A stretch of 63,454 bases of DNA. Source: Hafnia alvei. GTDB lineage: Bacteria > Pseudomonadota > Gammaproteobacteria > Enterobacterales > Enterobacteriaceae. The DNA lies in the NCBI RefSeq assembly GCF_900095695.1, contig NZ_FMIQ01000022.1, forward strand, positions 1 through 63,454. The letters run 5' to 3'. Under the pieces are notes generated by a model. The model was not told the DNA's origin. It made no database searches and saw only the letters and a program-made list of their open reading frames with translations. Positions 1-8,071 of this stretch are shown in pieces. How positions within the stretch are numbered: position 1 is the stretch's first letter; every line of letters starts with the position of its first letter. The translations under genes and the position numbers were made by a program.

Positions 1-40
1 TAAGACACATACAGAAAAATGATTTAGATAACGTAGGTAG

Positions 41-191
41 GTGCCATTTTGATCAGGCACTAATAAAATATTAAGAAAACCTCTTTTCACCAGAAAAATT
101 AAAATTGATCATCCATATTAAATTATCGCTCGAATCCAAGACCAGAAAGCTCAATCCATAATCATAAAAACAGGTGCCATTCAATCGGCAC
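41..191. repeat. Two matching small hairpins (GTGCC...GGCAC)
   Basis: Two near-identical hairpins lie 133 bp apart. One is GTGCC at 41-45 pairing with GGCAC at 56-60. The other is GTGCC at 174-178 pairing with GGCAC at 187-191. Both begin GGTGCCATT. They lie upstream of the iteron-like repeats and the replication-type protein, so they may belong to the same control region, but no function can be read from them. Confidence 0.5.
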
Positions 192-272
192 GCATTCCCT
201 TTTACTATATTATACTTATTACTATATTACGGCAGTAATTTACCATATAAAACAATGCATTACAGAAAAAAG

Positions 273-365
273 GTTATAGTTTCCTATAACTATGGTTATC
301 GATATCTATAACTCGGGTTATCGAAAACTATAACTAGAGTTAGCAAAAACTATAACCTTAGTTTC
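273..365 (+). repeat. Four 22-bp iteron-like direct repeats
   Basis: The heptamer CTATAAC starts at 284, 306, 328 and 350, exactly 22 bp apart each time, which is two helical turns. An inverted copy (GTTATAG) lies just before at 273-279. The first two units are themselves imperfect palindromes, CTATAAC-N4-GTTATCG, and the last two are more diverged. Regular phasing on one DNA face is what plasmid iterons or a multi-site operator look like. The array ends about 205 bp before the start of a winged-helix replication-type gene at 570, which probably binds it, either to start replication or to control its own transcription. Confidence 0.7.
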
Positions 366-569
366 ACACTGAAACCATCATTTAAAAGTGGCGGGCATTC
401 CAGTCTGATTAAACTTATTCCAGCATTATAACATTCATCTACATTCATTTACTCTGCTCTATGGACAGCGCTCCATTATATTAAAACTTTTTCCATTTAT
501 TTTTGACTTTATTATTGACGATAGTGTTTAATCTGTTATGTATAAACAACAATAATAAAAGGAAATACA

Positions 570-1211
570 ATGACAACAATAGATTTTACAGCCATTAATG
601 ACTTATCCCCTTTCGAGTTAAAGTTATTTATCGATGACCACGATTTTAACAATGAGCAAAAGGTGCAGGTTTTTGAGTATTATTACAGCACACATAAGGA
701 CACAACGAATATCTATACTCGAAAGGAAAATATTAAGTCTATAAAGAAGGATATCGATTACGTTCATATGTTTACCAGAAACTTTCAACAACTCGCTGAC
801 TTAGATATTTCAAAGAATGAGCTGAAGGTTATTGCTCGCATCCTGAACATCATGGAGTTCGGAAACTGTTTTCATATCTCTCAGGCAAAACTCTGTCGTG
901 AGTTAGATATCAAAAAATCCAATATGTCTCTTGTTTTTAAAAAGCTCAAAGCTAAAGGGATTATTATTGACAGAGACGGCGACCTTTTTATGAACTCAAA
1001 CATATTCCTGAAGGGACAAGCGCATTCTATCAACGCAAAACAACGACCTAATGTCAGGAAAGCACAGGAGTTTAATGTGAACGAAAATGTGGTATTTGAA
1101 AATGTCTATACTTTCCACACTGAAACCGGCATCAATGATGGTAAGAATAACGATCCCTCTGTTTTGACACCTCCTGAAATATTATTTTTCGAAGAGAATG
1201 AAACAGAATAA
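570..1211 (+). CDS. Winged-helix protein, RepL-like replication initiator or regulator
   Basis: This is a 213-residue basic protein with a good ribosome site (AAGGAAA, 7 bases before ATG). Residues about 85-155 form a winged helix: the stretch AKLCRELDIKKSNMSLVFKK is a helix-turn-helix, followed by a wing and the sequence MNSNIFLKG. That resembles the end of the DNA-binding domain in RepL-type plasmid initiators and MarR-like regulators. The N-terminal 80 residues and the acidic C-terminal tail match nothing I recognise. The 22-bp iteron array upstream supports a role as initiator of an excised or plasmid form of the element. A simple autorepressor is the main alternative. No partition or mobilisation genes are visible beside it. 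Confidence 0.6.
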   Translation: MTTIDFTAINDLSPFELKLFIDDHDFNNEQKVQVFEYYYSTHKDTTNIYTRKENIKSIKKDIDYVHMFTRNFQQLADLDISKNELKVIARILNIMEFGNCFHISQAKLCRELDIKKSNMSLVFKKLKAKGIIIDRDGDLFMNSNIFLKGQAHSINAKQRPNVRKAQEFNVNENVVFENVYTFHTETGINDGKNNDPSVLTPPEILFFEENETE

Positions 1212-1246
1212 ACGTGGATCGCAAATCAATATATCGCTTCCTTCGT

Positions 1247-1275
1247 TTGACACATTCCGTATAACTCTTAATATA
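1247..1275 (+). promoter_or_regulatory. Putative sigma-70 promoter
   Basis: A perfect TTGACA (1247-1252) is followed after 16 bases by TAATAT (1269-1274). It would drive the small broken reading frame just downstream. This is recognised by motif only. Confidence 0.4.
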
Positions 1276-1308
1276 TAAATACCCACTATTAATTAACGAG
1301 GTATTTAT

Positions 1309-1494
1309 GAAGCACTGGCCCGAACGCTTATCCGTGAGAAAAGTGATAATGAGATTGTCTCACTGGTGATTAAGCTACGTACAGAGGCTGCGCTGGAGCT
1401 TCAATGTGCTGTTGAACTCAGTCTTGAACAACTGTCAGAGTTTGCTTCTACTTGTGAGCGTCAACAAGCGCCACGCCGTAAAATATCATCTTAA
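1309..1494 (+). pseudogene. Small broken gene of about 60 codons
   Basis: After a promoter and a weak ribosome site, the ATG at 1309 reads only 20 codons before TGA. Another frame is open from about 1313 to the TAA at 1492-1494 and encodes a helical, Glu/Leu-rich peptide (ALARTLIREKSDNEIVSLVI is its first part). That frame has no usable ATG. The simplest reading is a small gene whose first codons were shifted by a short deletion. It could instead start at a rare codon such as ATT. I do not recognise the family. Confidence 0.35.
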
Positions 1495-1507
1495 GATAAT
1501 GCTTATC

Positions 1508-1525
1508 AGCCCCGAATCAGGGGCT
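1508..1525. terminator. Hairpin after small broken gene
   Basis: AGCCCC at 1508-1513 pairs with GGGGCT at 1520-1525 around a 6-base loop. No T-run follows on the plus strand, so it may be a weak terminator between the plus-strand and minus-strand genes. Confidence 0.35.
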
Positions 1526-1541
1526 AATACTGTTGACACCA

Positions 1542-1835
1542 TTATAACGACTCAGCTAAAACTTCATAATGTGTTTTGAACAGTGCTTGTTTGACTTCTC
1601 TGAAATCTACTTCAGCCAGCTTTTCTTCTGCATTTTTTTTCCAGACGGAATCCCGAAAACATTTTTCGGCCATGATGATTGCCAGCCCAATAAAACTGTT
1701 GATAAATTCCGGGTCCATTACCTTGGTATATATCACACGTTGCGTCTCTTCATCTGCCAAGTTAAACATATCTGAATAGATTTGCAATGACATACCAAAG
1801 AACATACCCGTTGTTTCATTTCTAAAACTGAACAT
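1542..1835 (-). CDS. Hypothetical protein, 97 aa
   Basis: This is a 97-residue protein I do not recognise. It has an amphipathic, Met/Phe-rich first half and a charged helical second half, with no signal peptide and no clear DNA-binding motif. The start ATG follows an AGAGAGG-type ribosome site, which supports it as a real gene. It is the most distal of a run of minus-strand genes (DUF6387-like, AlpA-like, 101 aa, this one). That arrangement is typical of cargo controlled by an AlpA regulator in a mobile island. Its function is unknown. Confidence 0.5.
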   Translation of the reverse strand: MFSFRNETTGMFFGMSLQIYSDMFNLADEETQRVIYTKVMDPEFINSFIGLAIIMAEKCFRDSVWKKNAEEKLAEVDFREVKQALFKTHYEVLAESL

Positions 1836-1975
1836 ATTATTACCTCTCTTTCATTAAGGGTTATTGTTAACATCTACTTTTTTATGACGCCAGCAATATC
1901 AGGTATAAGCAATCCTCATCGTTAAATGATGACAGGAACTTACCGTGATTATTTAAGCCGTCAGTATTTACCTGT

Positions 1976-2281
1976 TTACAGCGTGAAGATATTTTTATAC
2001 ATATATCGATGAGTGAATGCCAGTGAGCGCAAAAATGCTCTTGCTTTTATCTGATTTACATTTCTGAACAGACAACATCCACTTTGTTCATCATGTCCTT
2101 CATAAAAATGCTCCTTCGTGAGATCGATAACAATCTCAATAAATCTGTCCATTTCCTTCTTGTTTTCCATCAGCGACTTATAAAACCCCGACATTTCCTT
2201 TCTTATTCTATGAATATTCTCATTGAATAACCTCTCTGCGACTTCATTAAACTGTGCTGTCGTTTTTATTTTTAATATCAT
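1976..2281 (-). CDS. Hypothetical protein, 101 aa
   Basis: This unrecognised basic, helical protein of 101 residues has a long charged segment in the middle (residues about 20-60) and a Cys-Cys pair near residue 69. It starts 11 bases after the AlpA-like gene stops, so the two are almost certainly co-transcribed. It has no signal peptide, membrane span or known catalytic motif. Such small genes are common beside AlpA regulators in enterobacterial islands, but no function can be assigned. Confidence 0.5.
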   Translation of the reverse strand: MILKIKTTAQFNEVAERLFNENIHRIRKEMSGFYKSLMENKKEMDRFIEIVIDLTKEHFYEGHDEQSGCCLFRNVNQIKARAFLRSLAFTHRYMYKNIFTL

Positions 2282-2292
2282 AAATCACCTCA

Positions 2293-2526
2293 TTATCGGG
2301 AAAAGTTATTTTCTGTATAACCATTGCGTGTATTCTGGATTATATTTTCAATCCATACGTCGATTTCACTTTCAATAAACGCCACAGATCTTGCACCTGT
2401 TTTTACCTGAGAAGGGAAGTTTCCTTCTTTGATAAGATGATAGATCCAAGCCTTACAGAAGCCCGTCCGGGTTAACACTTCAGGCAATCGAATAAGCCTT
2501 GTCTTTACTGAGTTTTGTTTTTTCAT
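2293..2526 (-). CDS. AlpA-family regulatory protein
   Basis: This 77-residue helix-turn-helix protein matches the AlpA/MerR-like excisionase and regulator family. The pattern is RLIRLPEVLTRTGFCKAWIY, then LIKEGNFPSQVKTGARSVAF, then SEIDVWI, which is the usual domain from end to end. AlpA proteins in P4-like and CP4-type islands activate integrase or capsid genes or act as excisionase. No intact integrase lies next to it; the nearest int, at 4000, belongs to the neighbouring satellite and is broken. It probably serves the accessory element to the left of the 78-bp repeat. The family assignment is firm, the role here inferred. Confidence 0.88.
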   Translation of the reverse strand: MKKQNSVKTRLIRLPEVLTRTGFCKAWIYHLIKEGNFPSQVKTGARSVAFIESEIDVWIENIIQNTRNGYTENNFSR

Positions 2527-2677
2527 CGTTATCTCCGTTGTTGTTTCGATAGAGACAATTATCGCGATATTACCTGTGACGTTCGAGGGATGTTCAGAAC
2601 ATTGATCTTTGCAGGAAACTGGGAGGTATTGAGTTCAGATGACGTTCACCCAGAGTGAACATCACCTGTTTTGAGAA

Positions 2678-3505
2678 TCAGTCTTCAAATACGAGGTGAT
2701 CTCTTATCTTTGCATCCTTCAGGTAGTCATTTTTAATGATGTAATCCTGAAAAGACTTAATGTAGGTAGGGGTTGTCAGGAAGTCTAAAGCTAGCGGATA
2801 GTCAGTTGCTTTAATCAGATCCGCTGTGCGGTAATCATCGCTTTCGCCGTAAAGCAATTCTTCGAGTTTTGAAAACGGGATTTTCGTGTCTTTGAGTTCT
2901 TCCCAGAAAATGAGATCCATCAGGGGGATCAATCTATAATTGAGAACCTTTTTAAGGGTGCTGATACCAAAGCGATAATCCCTGACTTCCGGTTCTGGCG
3001 CTTTAAGTTGCTTCTTCCATTTGGGGATAAGCACTTTCAGGTGTTCAATGAGTTCATCACTCGATGCTTCCATAAGGTTCATCGTGACAACAATACTGCC
3101 TTTTCTGTTTACGCCCATTTCGCTGAAGTATTGAGAAACATACTCAGAACCTTCACCATGTCCCTTGGTTTCACTGGCCATCTCCGCCAACTTCAGGGAA
3201 GCCACACAGTATGGGATTTCCCTGCGCAGAAGAGGGACAATTGCATAGCTGGATGCCAGTATGTGTTCTGGTGTATTTGTCTCACCACCAAACAGAACAT
3301 CGCCACAAATGATTTTATCGCAATGGATTAATAATTGAGTTTTGCCAACGTCATCCAGTTCCGTGCATCGTTTCAACATGTTATAGCCAATAATACGGCG
3401 GTCAATCTCCACCCAGAACTCCTCCAGAGTGAGATCCCAGATGACATCATAGTTATCATATTTGAACCACGATAACGCATTCTTGAGTTCGCTTCTTTTC
3501 ATCAT
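2678..3505 (-). CDS. DUF6387-like protein of a mobile island
   Basis: This protein of about 275 residues has no membrane span or signal peptide. The upstream extension to 3553 has no ribosome site. An AGGGGA stands 5-8 bases before the paired ATG codons at 3505 and 3502, so one of these is the likely start. The N-terminus, with ALSWFKYDNYD then LTLEEFWVEIDRR, resembles the DUF6387 family that is often found next to AlpA genes in enterobacterial islands. No catalytic motif is evident and the function is unknown. It is transcribed toward the AlpA gene, with a hairpin (GTTCAC-CCAGA-GTGAAC, 2644-2660) just after its stop. Confidence 0.55.
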   Translation of the reverse strand: MMKRSELKNALSWFKYDNYDVIWDLTLEEFWVEIDRRIIGYNMLKRCTELDDVGKTQLLIHCDKIICGDVLFGGETNTPEHILASSYAIVPLLRREIPYCVASLKLAEMASETKGHGEGSEYVSQYFSEMGVNRKGSIVVTMNLMEASSDELIEHLKVLIPKWKKQLKAPEPEVRDYRFGISTLKKVLNYRLIPLMDLIFWEELKDTKIPFSKLEELLYGESDDYRTADLIKATDYPLALDFLTTPTYIKSFQDYIIKNDYLKDAKIRDHLVFED

Positions 3506-3812
3506 CCAAATCCCCTTTTTATGTAAAAAGACATGCAAAAACGCTAACACCACTGATCACAGCAAGAAAATTTTTACTACTTTCTAATTTTTCTCGCTTT
3601 GTTTTGGGTCATCGTTCACTGATAGAGTTCAGTTATGGCAGGGAGTTGAACTGGGGATTATGCTTTCGTAGCGACCTTGTTATTATAGAAAAAACCAATC
3701 TGTTATTTTGTAGATTAATTTGAAGGTCCCATAATTGCACCCTAAGAAAAAATGAAAAGAACAATAGTATTTTAAACCATATTGTTATTACACGGATTAC
3801 AGAGACCCCAGC
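3506..3812. other. Intergenic region before the left repeat
   Basis: AT-rich DNA of about 300 bp lies between the DUF6387-like gene and the left 78-bp repeat. The open frames across it have no ribosome site and look random. It presumably carries the promoter of the minus-strand genes. I see no RNA gene in it. Confidence 0.5.
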
Positions 3813-3890
3813 CCATCGGTGATTACCAGAGTCATCCGATGAAGTCCTAGAAGCCCGCATGGCGCAAGCCCTGCGGGCTTTTTTGTGCCT
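3813..3890 (+). repeat. Left 78-bp direct repeat (attL-like), contains terminator
   Basis: It is identical to 7905-7982 except for T at 3860 (C at 7952). It ends in a rho-independent terminator, GCCCGCA ... TGCGGGC followed by TTTTTT. Site-specific insertion at the 3' end of a transcription unit with its terminator is usual for P4-type integrases, and int begins 110 bp inside. A short frame ending at the TAG at 3848 runs into the repeat, so the target could be the end of a gene or an RNA. I could not identify which. Confidence 0.75.
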
Positions 3891-3930
3891 GTAATCGTCC
3901 GATACGATCCGCCTGAATCCAGTAAAAATT

Positions 3931-3978
3931 GGTACACGTTTAGGTACACGCTATACTGTGGTCCAATAAGCGTGTACC
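3931..3978. promoter_or_regulatory. GGTACACG repeats upstream of int
   Basis: GGTACACG occurs at 3931-3938 and 3943-3950 in direct orientation. An inverted copy, CGTGTACC, lies at 3971-3978, 21 bases before the int ATG. The position between the attachment site and int suggests integrase arm-type sites or an autoregulatory operator. Confidence 0.5.
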
Positions 3979-3999
3979 AATCATGGAAGGGATCCAGAC

Positions 4000-5217
4000 A
4001 TGGCGCGCATCACACGCCCTCTAACAAATAACGAAATCCTTAAAGCTAAACCCCGCGAAAAAGACTTTACCCTCCACGATGGGGATGGTCTGTTCTTACT
4101 CGTCAAAACCTCTGGTAAAAAACTTTGGCGTTTTCGCTATCAGTGACCAAACAGTACCAGCCGTACAAATCTGAGCCTTGGCGCATATCCTGCCCTGACA
4201 CTCGCAGCCGCACGTCAAATACGCGATCAACATTTATCCCTATTGGCACAAGGGATAGATCCTCAGCAGCAACAAGAAATGGTTTCAGAGCAGGGCCAAA
4301 TAGAGCTGGACAGCATTTTCTCTACTGTTGCTGCCAATTGGTTCCAGCTAAAGAGCAAAAGCGTCACACCGGATTATGCAAAAGACATTTGGCGCTCTTT
4401 AGATAAAGACGTGTTTCCTTCTATTGGCAAGATACCGGTTCAGGAGATTAAAGCCAGAACTATCATTGAAGCACTTGAGCCAATCAAAGCACGCGGAGCA
4501 CTGGAGACAGTTCGCCGTTTGGTACAGCGTATTAATGAGATTATGATTTACGCGGTAAATATCGGCTTACTTGATGCCAATCCAACGTCAGGTGTGGGGA
4601 TGGCTTTTGAGAGACCGAAGAAGCAAAACATGCCCACACTGCGACCAGAAGAATTGCCGAAACTGATGCGCACATTGATTATGTCAAATCTGTCTGTTCC
4701 TACTCGCTGTCTAATTGAGTTGCAGCTCCTTACCCTTGTGCGCCCTTCTGAAGCTGCCGGTGCTCGGTGGGCAGAGATCGATCTCGATGCAAAACTTTGG
4801 ACGATTCCAGCCGAACGGATGAAAGCAAAGCGGGAACACATTGTCCCTCTATCCCCTCTTGCGTTAAATATTCTTGAAGTGATGAAGCCGATAAGTGCAC
4901 ATAGAACATATATTTTCCCAAGCAGAAATGAGCCTAAACACCCGATGAATAGCCAAACTGCGAACGCCGCCTTAAAACGAATAGGCTATGGTGGTAAATT
5001 ATTTGCACATGGTTTACGCTCAATCGCAAGTACTGCAATGAATGAAGCGTTGTTTAATGCTGATGTAATCGAGGCTGCATTAGCACATTCAGACAGAAAT
5101 GAGATAAGACGTGCATACAATCGTTCGAACTATCTCAATCTCCGCAAGGATCTGATGAACTGGTGGGGACAATATATTTATAATATGAAAACAGTTAATG
5201 AAGGATCGTTAATATGA
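4000..5217 (+). pseudogene. int: P4-type tyrosine integrase, interrupted by an in-frame TGA
   Basis: The frame from ATG 4000 to TGA 5217 encodes a typical 405-codon P4-like integrase. It opens with MARITRPLTNNEI and the DUF4102-type N-terminal arm-binding domain. The catalytic domain follows, with the first Arg in LVRPSEAAGARW, the HGLR box and the AYNR tyrosine motif near the end. Codon 49 (4144-4146) is TGA within RYQ*PNSTSRTNLSLG. Relatives have Arg there, so one CGA-to-TGA change explains it. Everything after the stop stays in frame. An internal start near 4243 (TTG) would lack the arm-binding domain. The gene is probably inactive. Its last bases overlap the ATG of the cargo gene (ATGA). 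Confidence 0.9.
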
Positions 5218-7184
5218 ATGCTTTAGACACAGATAATATTAGCACAGCATTTAACTCGATACTGCGAGCGGATTATATATCGCTTGACAATATTAAATAG
5301 CTTTCGCTTCTTGAGGATTATTTCATTGATTATTTCGGAATATTAAATGGATTACTTCAAAAGCAAGATAACTTTATATCAGGTCGACGTGGCACAGGGA
5401 AAACAACAAATTTACTTCGTGGATATTATGAATGTTTAAAATCAATATCCCCTGAACTTAAAGGTACTGAAACCTTACTTGGCACAAAAAAAGTCCTACC
5501 AATATTTATAGATTTAAGTACATGCATAGATATTTTTGACTCAACGAGTGATCTTGAGTTAATTGAAATTCACTTCATTAGACAAATTATAGACTCATTA
5601 AAAAAACAGTTAGCGCTGATGTTCAGTGAAAAACATCTCGTAATTTTTAAAAAAGAAAACCCCGCATTAGACGACCTTGATTATATTGAGAAAATTCTTG
5701 TCGAAGGAATAACGATTAGCACCAGTCGTAAGATTGAAGAAAGCAGACAAAATAAACACAAGGCTGATATAAATCTTGCAGCAAAGGCGGAGATTACAAA
5801 GGCAGAGATAAGTGCTGGCATCAGTGATTCAGTGGAGAAAACGGTAAATAGCACTCAAACCAAAATAAAATGACTTAATGTTCAAGATTTTTTGAATAAG
5901 ATTAGTCAAATCAAAAACAAAGCAAAGCTCGATGCTATATATATTTTCCTAGATGAATATTCGGATCTCAATTCTGAATCACAAGCTAAATTCAGTTCTT
6001 TACTAAAATCATTTTTAGGCTCAAGAATAGGAATGTTTTTCAAGGTTGGAGTCATAACCGATAGATATGACTTTGGCGAGAAAATAATTATTGGAAGAGA
6101 CATTTTTGCAATTCCTTTAGATTTCAACGAATATGTAGAAAGATTTGATGGTGCTATAGCTGGCATTAACAAAATGCAGGTTTTCGTTGAACAACTGATA
6201 AACAAACGGATTGAAAAGTTCTGCCCCAATTTAAAATTCAACGATATATTCAAGGCTAATAAAGAAGATATCTTCTACCGAATCACGAGAGAAACCATTG
6301 GTGTATCAAGAACTATTGGCATAATACTCCAAAACGCATTTATTCAGGCGAGAGCCAACTCACAAGATCCTAAAATTGGTTTGGCAGAAATAAATTACGG
6401 TATTACTTGCGCTAGAAAAACCTATCAGAAACAATTTACCGGAAGCTCTAAAAAAGGCCTGATTCCACCATTTAACATGGATATATGGAATTCAATAATT
6501 GAAAAAGCCCTACAAGAGAAAAACAAATTCCCTGATAGAGCTGCAAGCCATATGATGATAGACCCTTCCAGAAGGGATTATCTTAATGTTTTGTGTGAAA
6601 ACTTCATGCTACATTTCATATCAGAGAATGTAGTTTCTAAGCATGGTGGAAGTTATAATCTTTATGCTATCGATTATGATGTTTGCTTAGAAAACAATAT
6701 TAAATATGCAAATAAAAAGGATGATTACACTCCAATACGTTTTATTTATGATGAAGTGCTATCCAAGTATGATCCATACTTTGTTAAAACAAAGAGGAAA
6801 AGTTACAAGTGTCCAACCTGTAACAAAATTTATGATGAAGCCGAACTTGTTAAAGTAAAAATAAAAAGATGCTTTGAGGACGATGAAAAACTAACAGAAA
6901 TTATTCATCAAGATGCTCCGGTTACTCATGGAAACTTCGCTGAAGTTGAAATAAAAATACTGGGGTTAATTAGTCAATTAGCATTTAGTGAAGCCATGAC
7001 AGCACGAGAGATAGCTGATGCAGTCGGCTGCACAAGACAAAAAATCTCGGCATGGGGAGGCCGGGTATTAGAAAGGGATGGTCATATCCGCGTGGATAAG
7101 AAAAGAAAACCGCACCGATACTATGCGAGTGACCCTGATGACTCTCCCTCATCGCCAGAGGTTACAATTGCTGCTGATAATTAA
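5214..7184 (+). pseudogene. Cargo P-loop ATPase with C-terminal zinc-finger-like and winged-helix parts, two in-frame stops
   Basis: One frame of 656 positions runs from the ATG at 5214 (overlapping the int stop) to the TAA at 7182-7184. It is broken by TAG at 5298-5300 (codon 29) and TGA at 5871-5873 (codon 220). Between and after the stops the protein is well preserved. A Walker A motif, SGRRGTGKTT, lies near codon 60. A long charged helical stretch follows at about 155-220, then a Walker B-like strand, AIYIFLDEYSD, near codon 245. CPTCNKIY with a later Cys at about codons 535-555 looks like a zinc knuckle. A terminal winged helix (AREIADAVGCTRQKISAWGG) is followed by RYYAS. It resembles AAA/ORC- or KAP-like ATPases, but I cannot name the family. 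Its place between int and cos/psu is where P4 satellites carry anti-phage systems, so a defence role is likely by position. Confidence 0.75.
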
Positions 7185-7209
7185 TATCCTTCATTAAATT
7201 TAGCGCGCA

Positions 7210-7228
7210 ATGCTCTCCCCGCCACGCC
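7210..7228 (-). other. cos-like site of P2/186/P4 type
   Basis: Read on the minus strand, the 19 bases GGCGTGGCGGGGAGAGCAT match, from memory, the cohesive-end sequence of phage 186 with one difference, and P2/P4 with a few more. P4 satellites carry this site next to psu so that helper terminase can package them, and psu does follow. The GC-rich block to about 7318 is probably the rest of the cos recognition region. Confidence 0.6.
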
Positions 7229-7320
7229 TGCCCGCTTAAGGGGGCGCTTTCAATGCAGGTGCAAGAGCAGCCTCAGACCGCGCCAGAGCTGGCGCTGACG
7301 AGGGCGGCGGGGATGTGAAA

Positions 7321-7353
7321 ATGCATGCAAAACCATGCACCTTACGCATGCAT
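7321..7353. repeat. Inverted repeat ATGCATGC ... GCATGCAT
   Basis: ATGCATGC (7321-7328) and GCATGCAT (7346-7353) can form a stem around 17 bases. It lies between the cos-like site and the end of psu, and may act as a weak terminator for psu. Confidence 0.45.
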
Positions 7354-7401
7354 GGCTTAATTAGGGGAAATTAGCGGGATTTACGGGGATTTTCTGACGG
7401 G

Positions 7402-7908
7402 CTACTGCGCGGCCAGTTCTGCACGTTTATTCACGTAATTCTGGTTTTGTGCGGGTGTGTATTTTTCACGATTATCATCCCGCGAAGCCGCGTCAGGTCT
7501 GAACCCGATGGCCGTTAAAATGTCATTATCCTATACGGAATAATTAATTTTTTCACCGGCAGCCAGTCACACCGACAGCGTTTCACGCAGGTAATCGACG
7601 GAGTGCTGCATCGCGCAGTGTCTGACGGCGGGATTCAGGCTGTTATAGCCCATTAATTCAGGCGCAAGCGCGGCGGCCAGCTCTGCGCCATGCGCCTGCA
7701 TAAAATCATTCAGCCGGTTGCTGATGCTGATGCGCTGCACGATCTCATGTGCGCGAATATAGCGACCAGCAGCCTGATTAATTTCCCACTTTTTCACGTC
7801 GATAATATCGCGCAGGGTTTGCAGACTCCGGCCTCGGCTTTCATCACCGGTAGCGATGAGTTCGCGGTATTCCTGTTCCGTGTCGGCCAGCTCCACCAAA
7901 TTCTCCAT
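7402..7908 (-). pseudogene. psu: psu polarity-suppression/capsid-decoration gene, truncated with two in-frame stops
   Basis: The minus-strand frame matches P4 Psu almost throughout, including WEINQAAGRYIRAHE, LNDFMQAHG and LAPELMGYNSL. Psu is a Rho inhibitor and capsid-decorating protein. The first open part ends at TGA (7567-7569), where Psu has Trp in LLSWLAKGEK. The frame then continues to TAG (about 7531-7533), where Psu has Gln. It resumes as DNDILTAIGFRPDAA and KYTPAQNQNY to the real TAG stop at 7402-7404. No frameshift is needed. About the first 24 codons of Psu are missing, because the frame runs into the right 78-bp repeat and the ATG at 7906-7908 lies inside it. The gene is certainly not functional. 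Confidence 0.88.
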
Positions 7909-7982
7909 CGGTGATTACCAGAGTCATCCGATGAAGTCCTAGAAGCCCGCACGGCGCAAGCCCTGCGGGCTTTTTTGTGCCT
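7905..7982 (+). repeat. Right 78-bp direct repeat (attR-like)
   Basis: It differs from 3813-3890 at one base. It carries the same terminator hairpin with T-run and joins the truncated psu directly. Beyond 7983 the sequence departs from that beyond the left copy, as expected for the end of an integrated element. Confidence 0.75.
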
Positions 7983-8071
7983 TCAATTTGTACGATGCTG
8001 TTTGTGCGCTACAGCCCACACTTTTACTCAAATCAATAATCTTACATAATCAATGGAAGAAAGTGACTCTC

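Larger units (their letters stand above)
3813..7982 (+). mobile_element. Decayed P4-type satellite (mini-island) between direct repeats
   Basis: Two 78-bp direct repeats bound a 4.1-kb segment holding a P4-type integrase, one cargo gene, a cos-like site and psu. The order int, cargo, cos, psu is that of the accessory hotspot of P4-like satellites. The rest of a P4 genome (delta, sid, alpha primase, eta, epsilon) is absent, and psu is cut at its N-terminus exactly at the right repeat. All three genes carry premature stops. This therefore looks like an immobile remnant that kept the hotspot end of the satellite. Confidence 0.8.

Noticed and set aside
273-365. Repeats read as a small CRISPR array
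   Set aside because: The units are contiguous 22-bp repeats without unique spacers of normal length and without cas genes.
3633-3860. 75-codon minus-strand frame across the left 78-bp repeat
   Set aside because: It has no ribosome site, runs through the terminator and repeat, and its composition is not protein-like.
3813-3890. Repeat taken as the 3' end of a tRNA or tmRNA
   Set aside because: It shows no TTC-arm sequence or CCA end; it is a terminator with a short coding end, so the target gene is left unnamed.
4548-4841. 97-codon minus-strand frame inside int
   Set aside because: It is a shadow of the well-supported integrase frame on the other strand.
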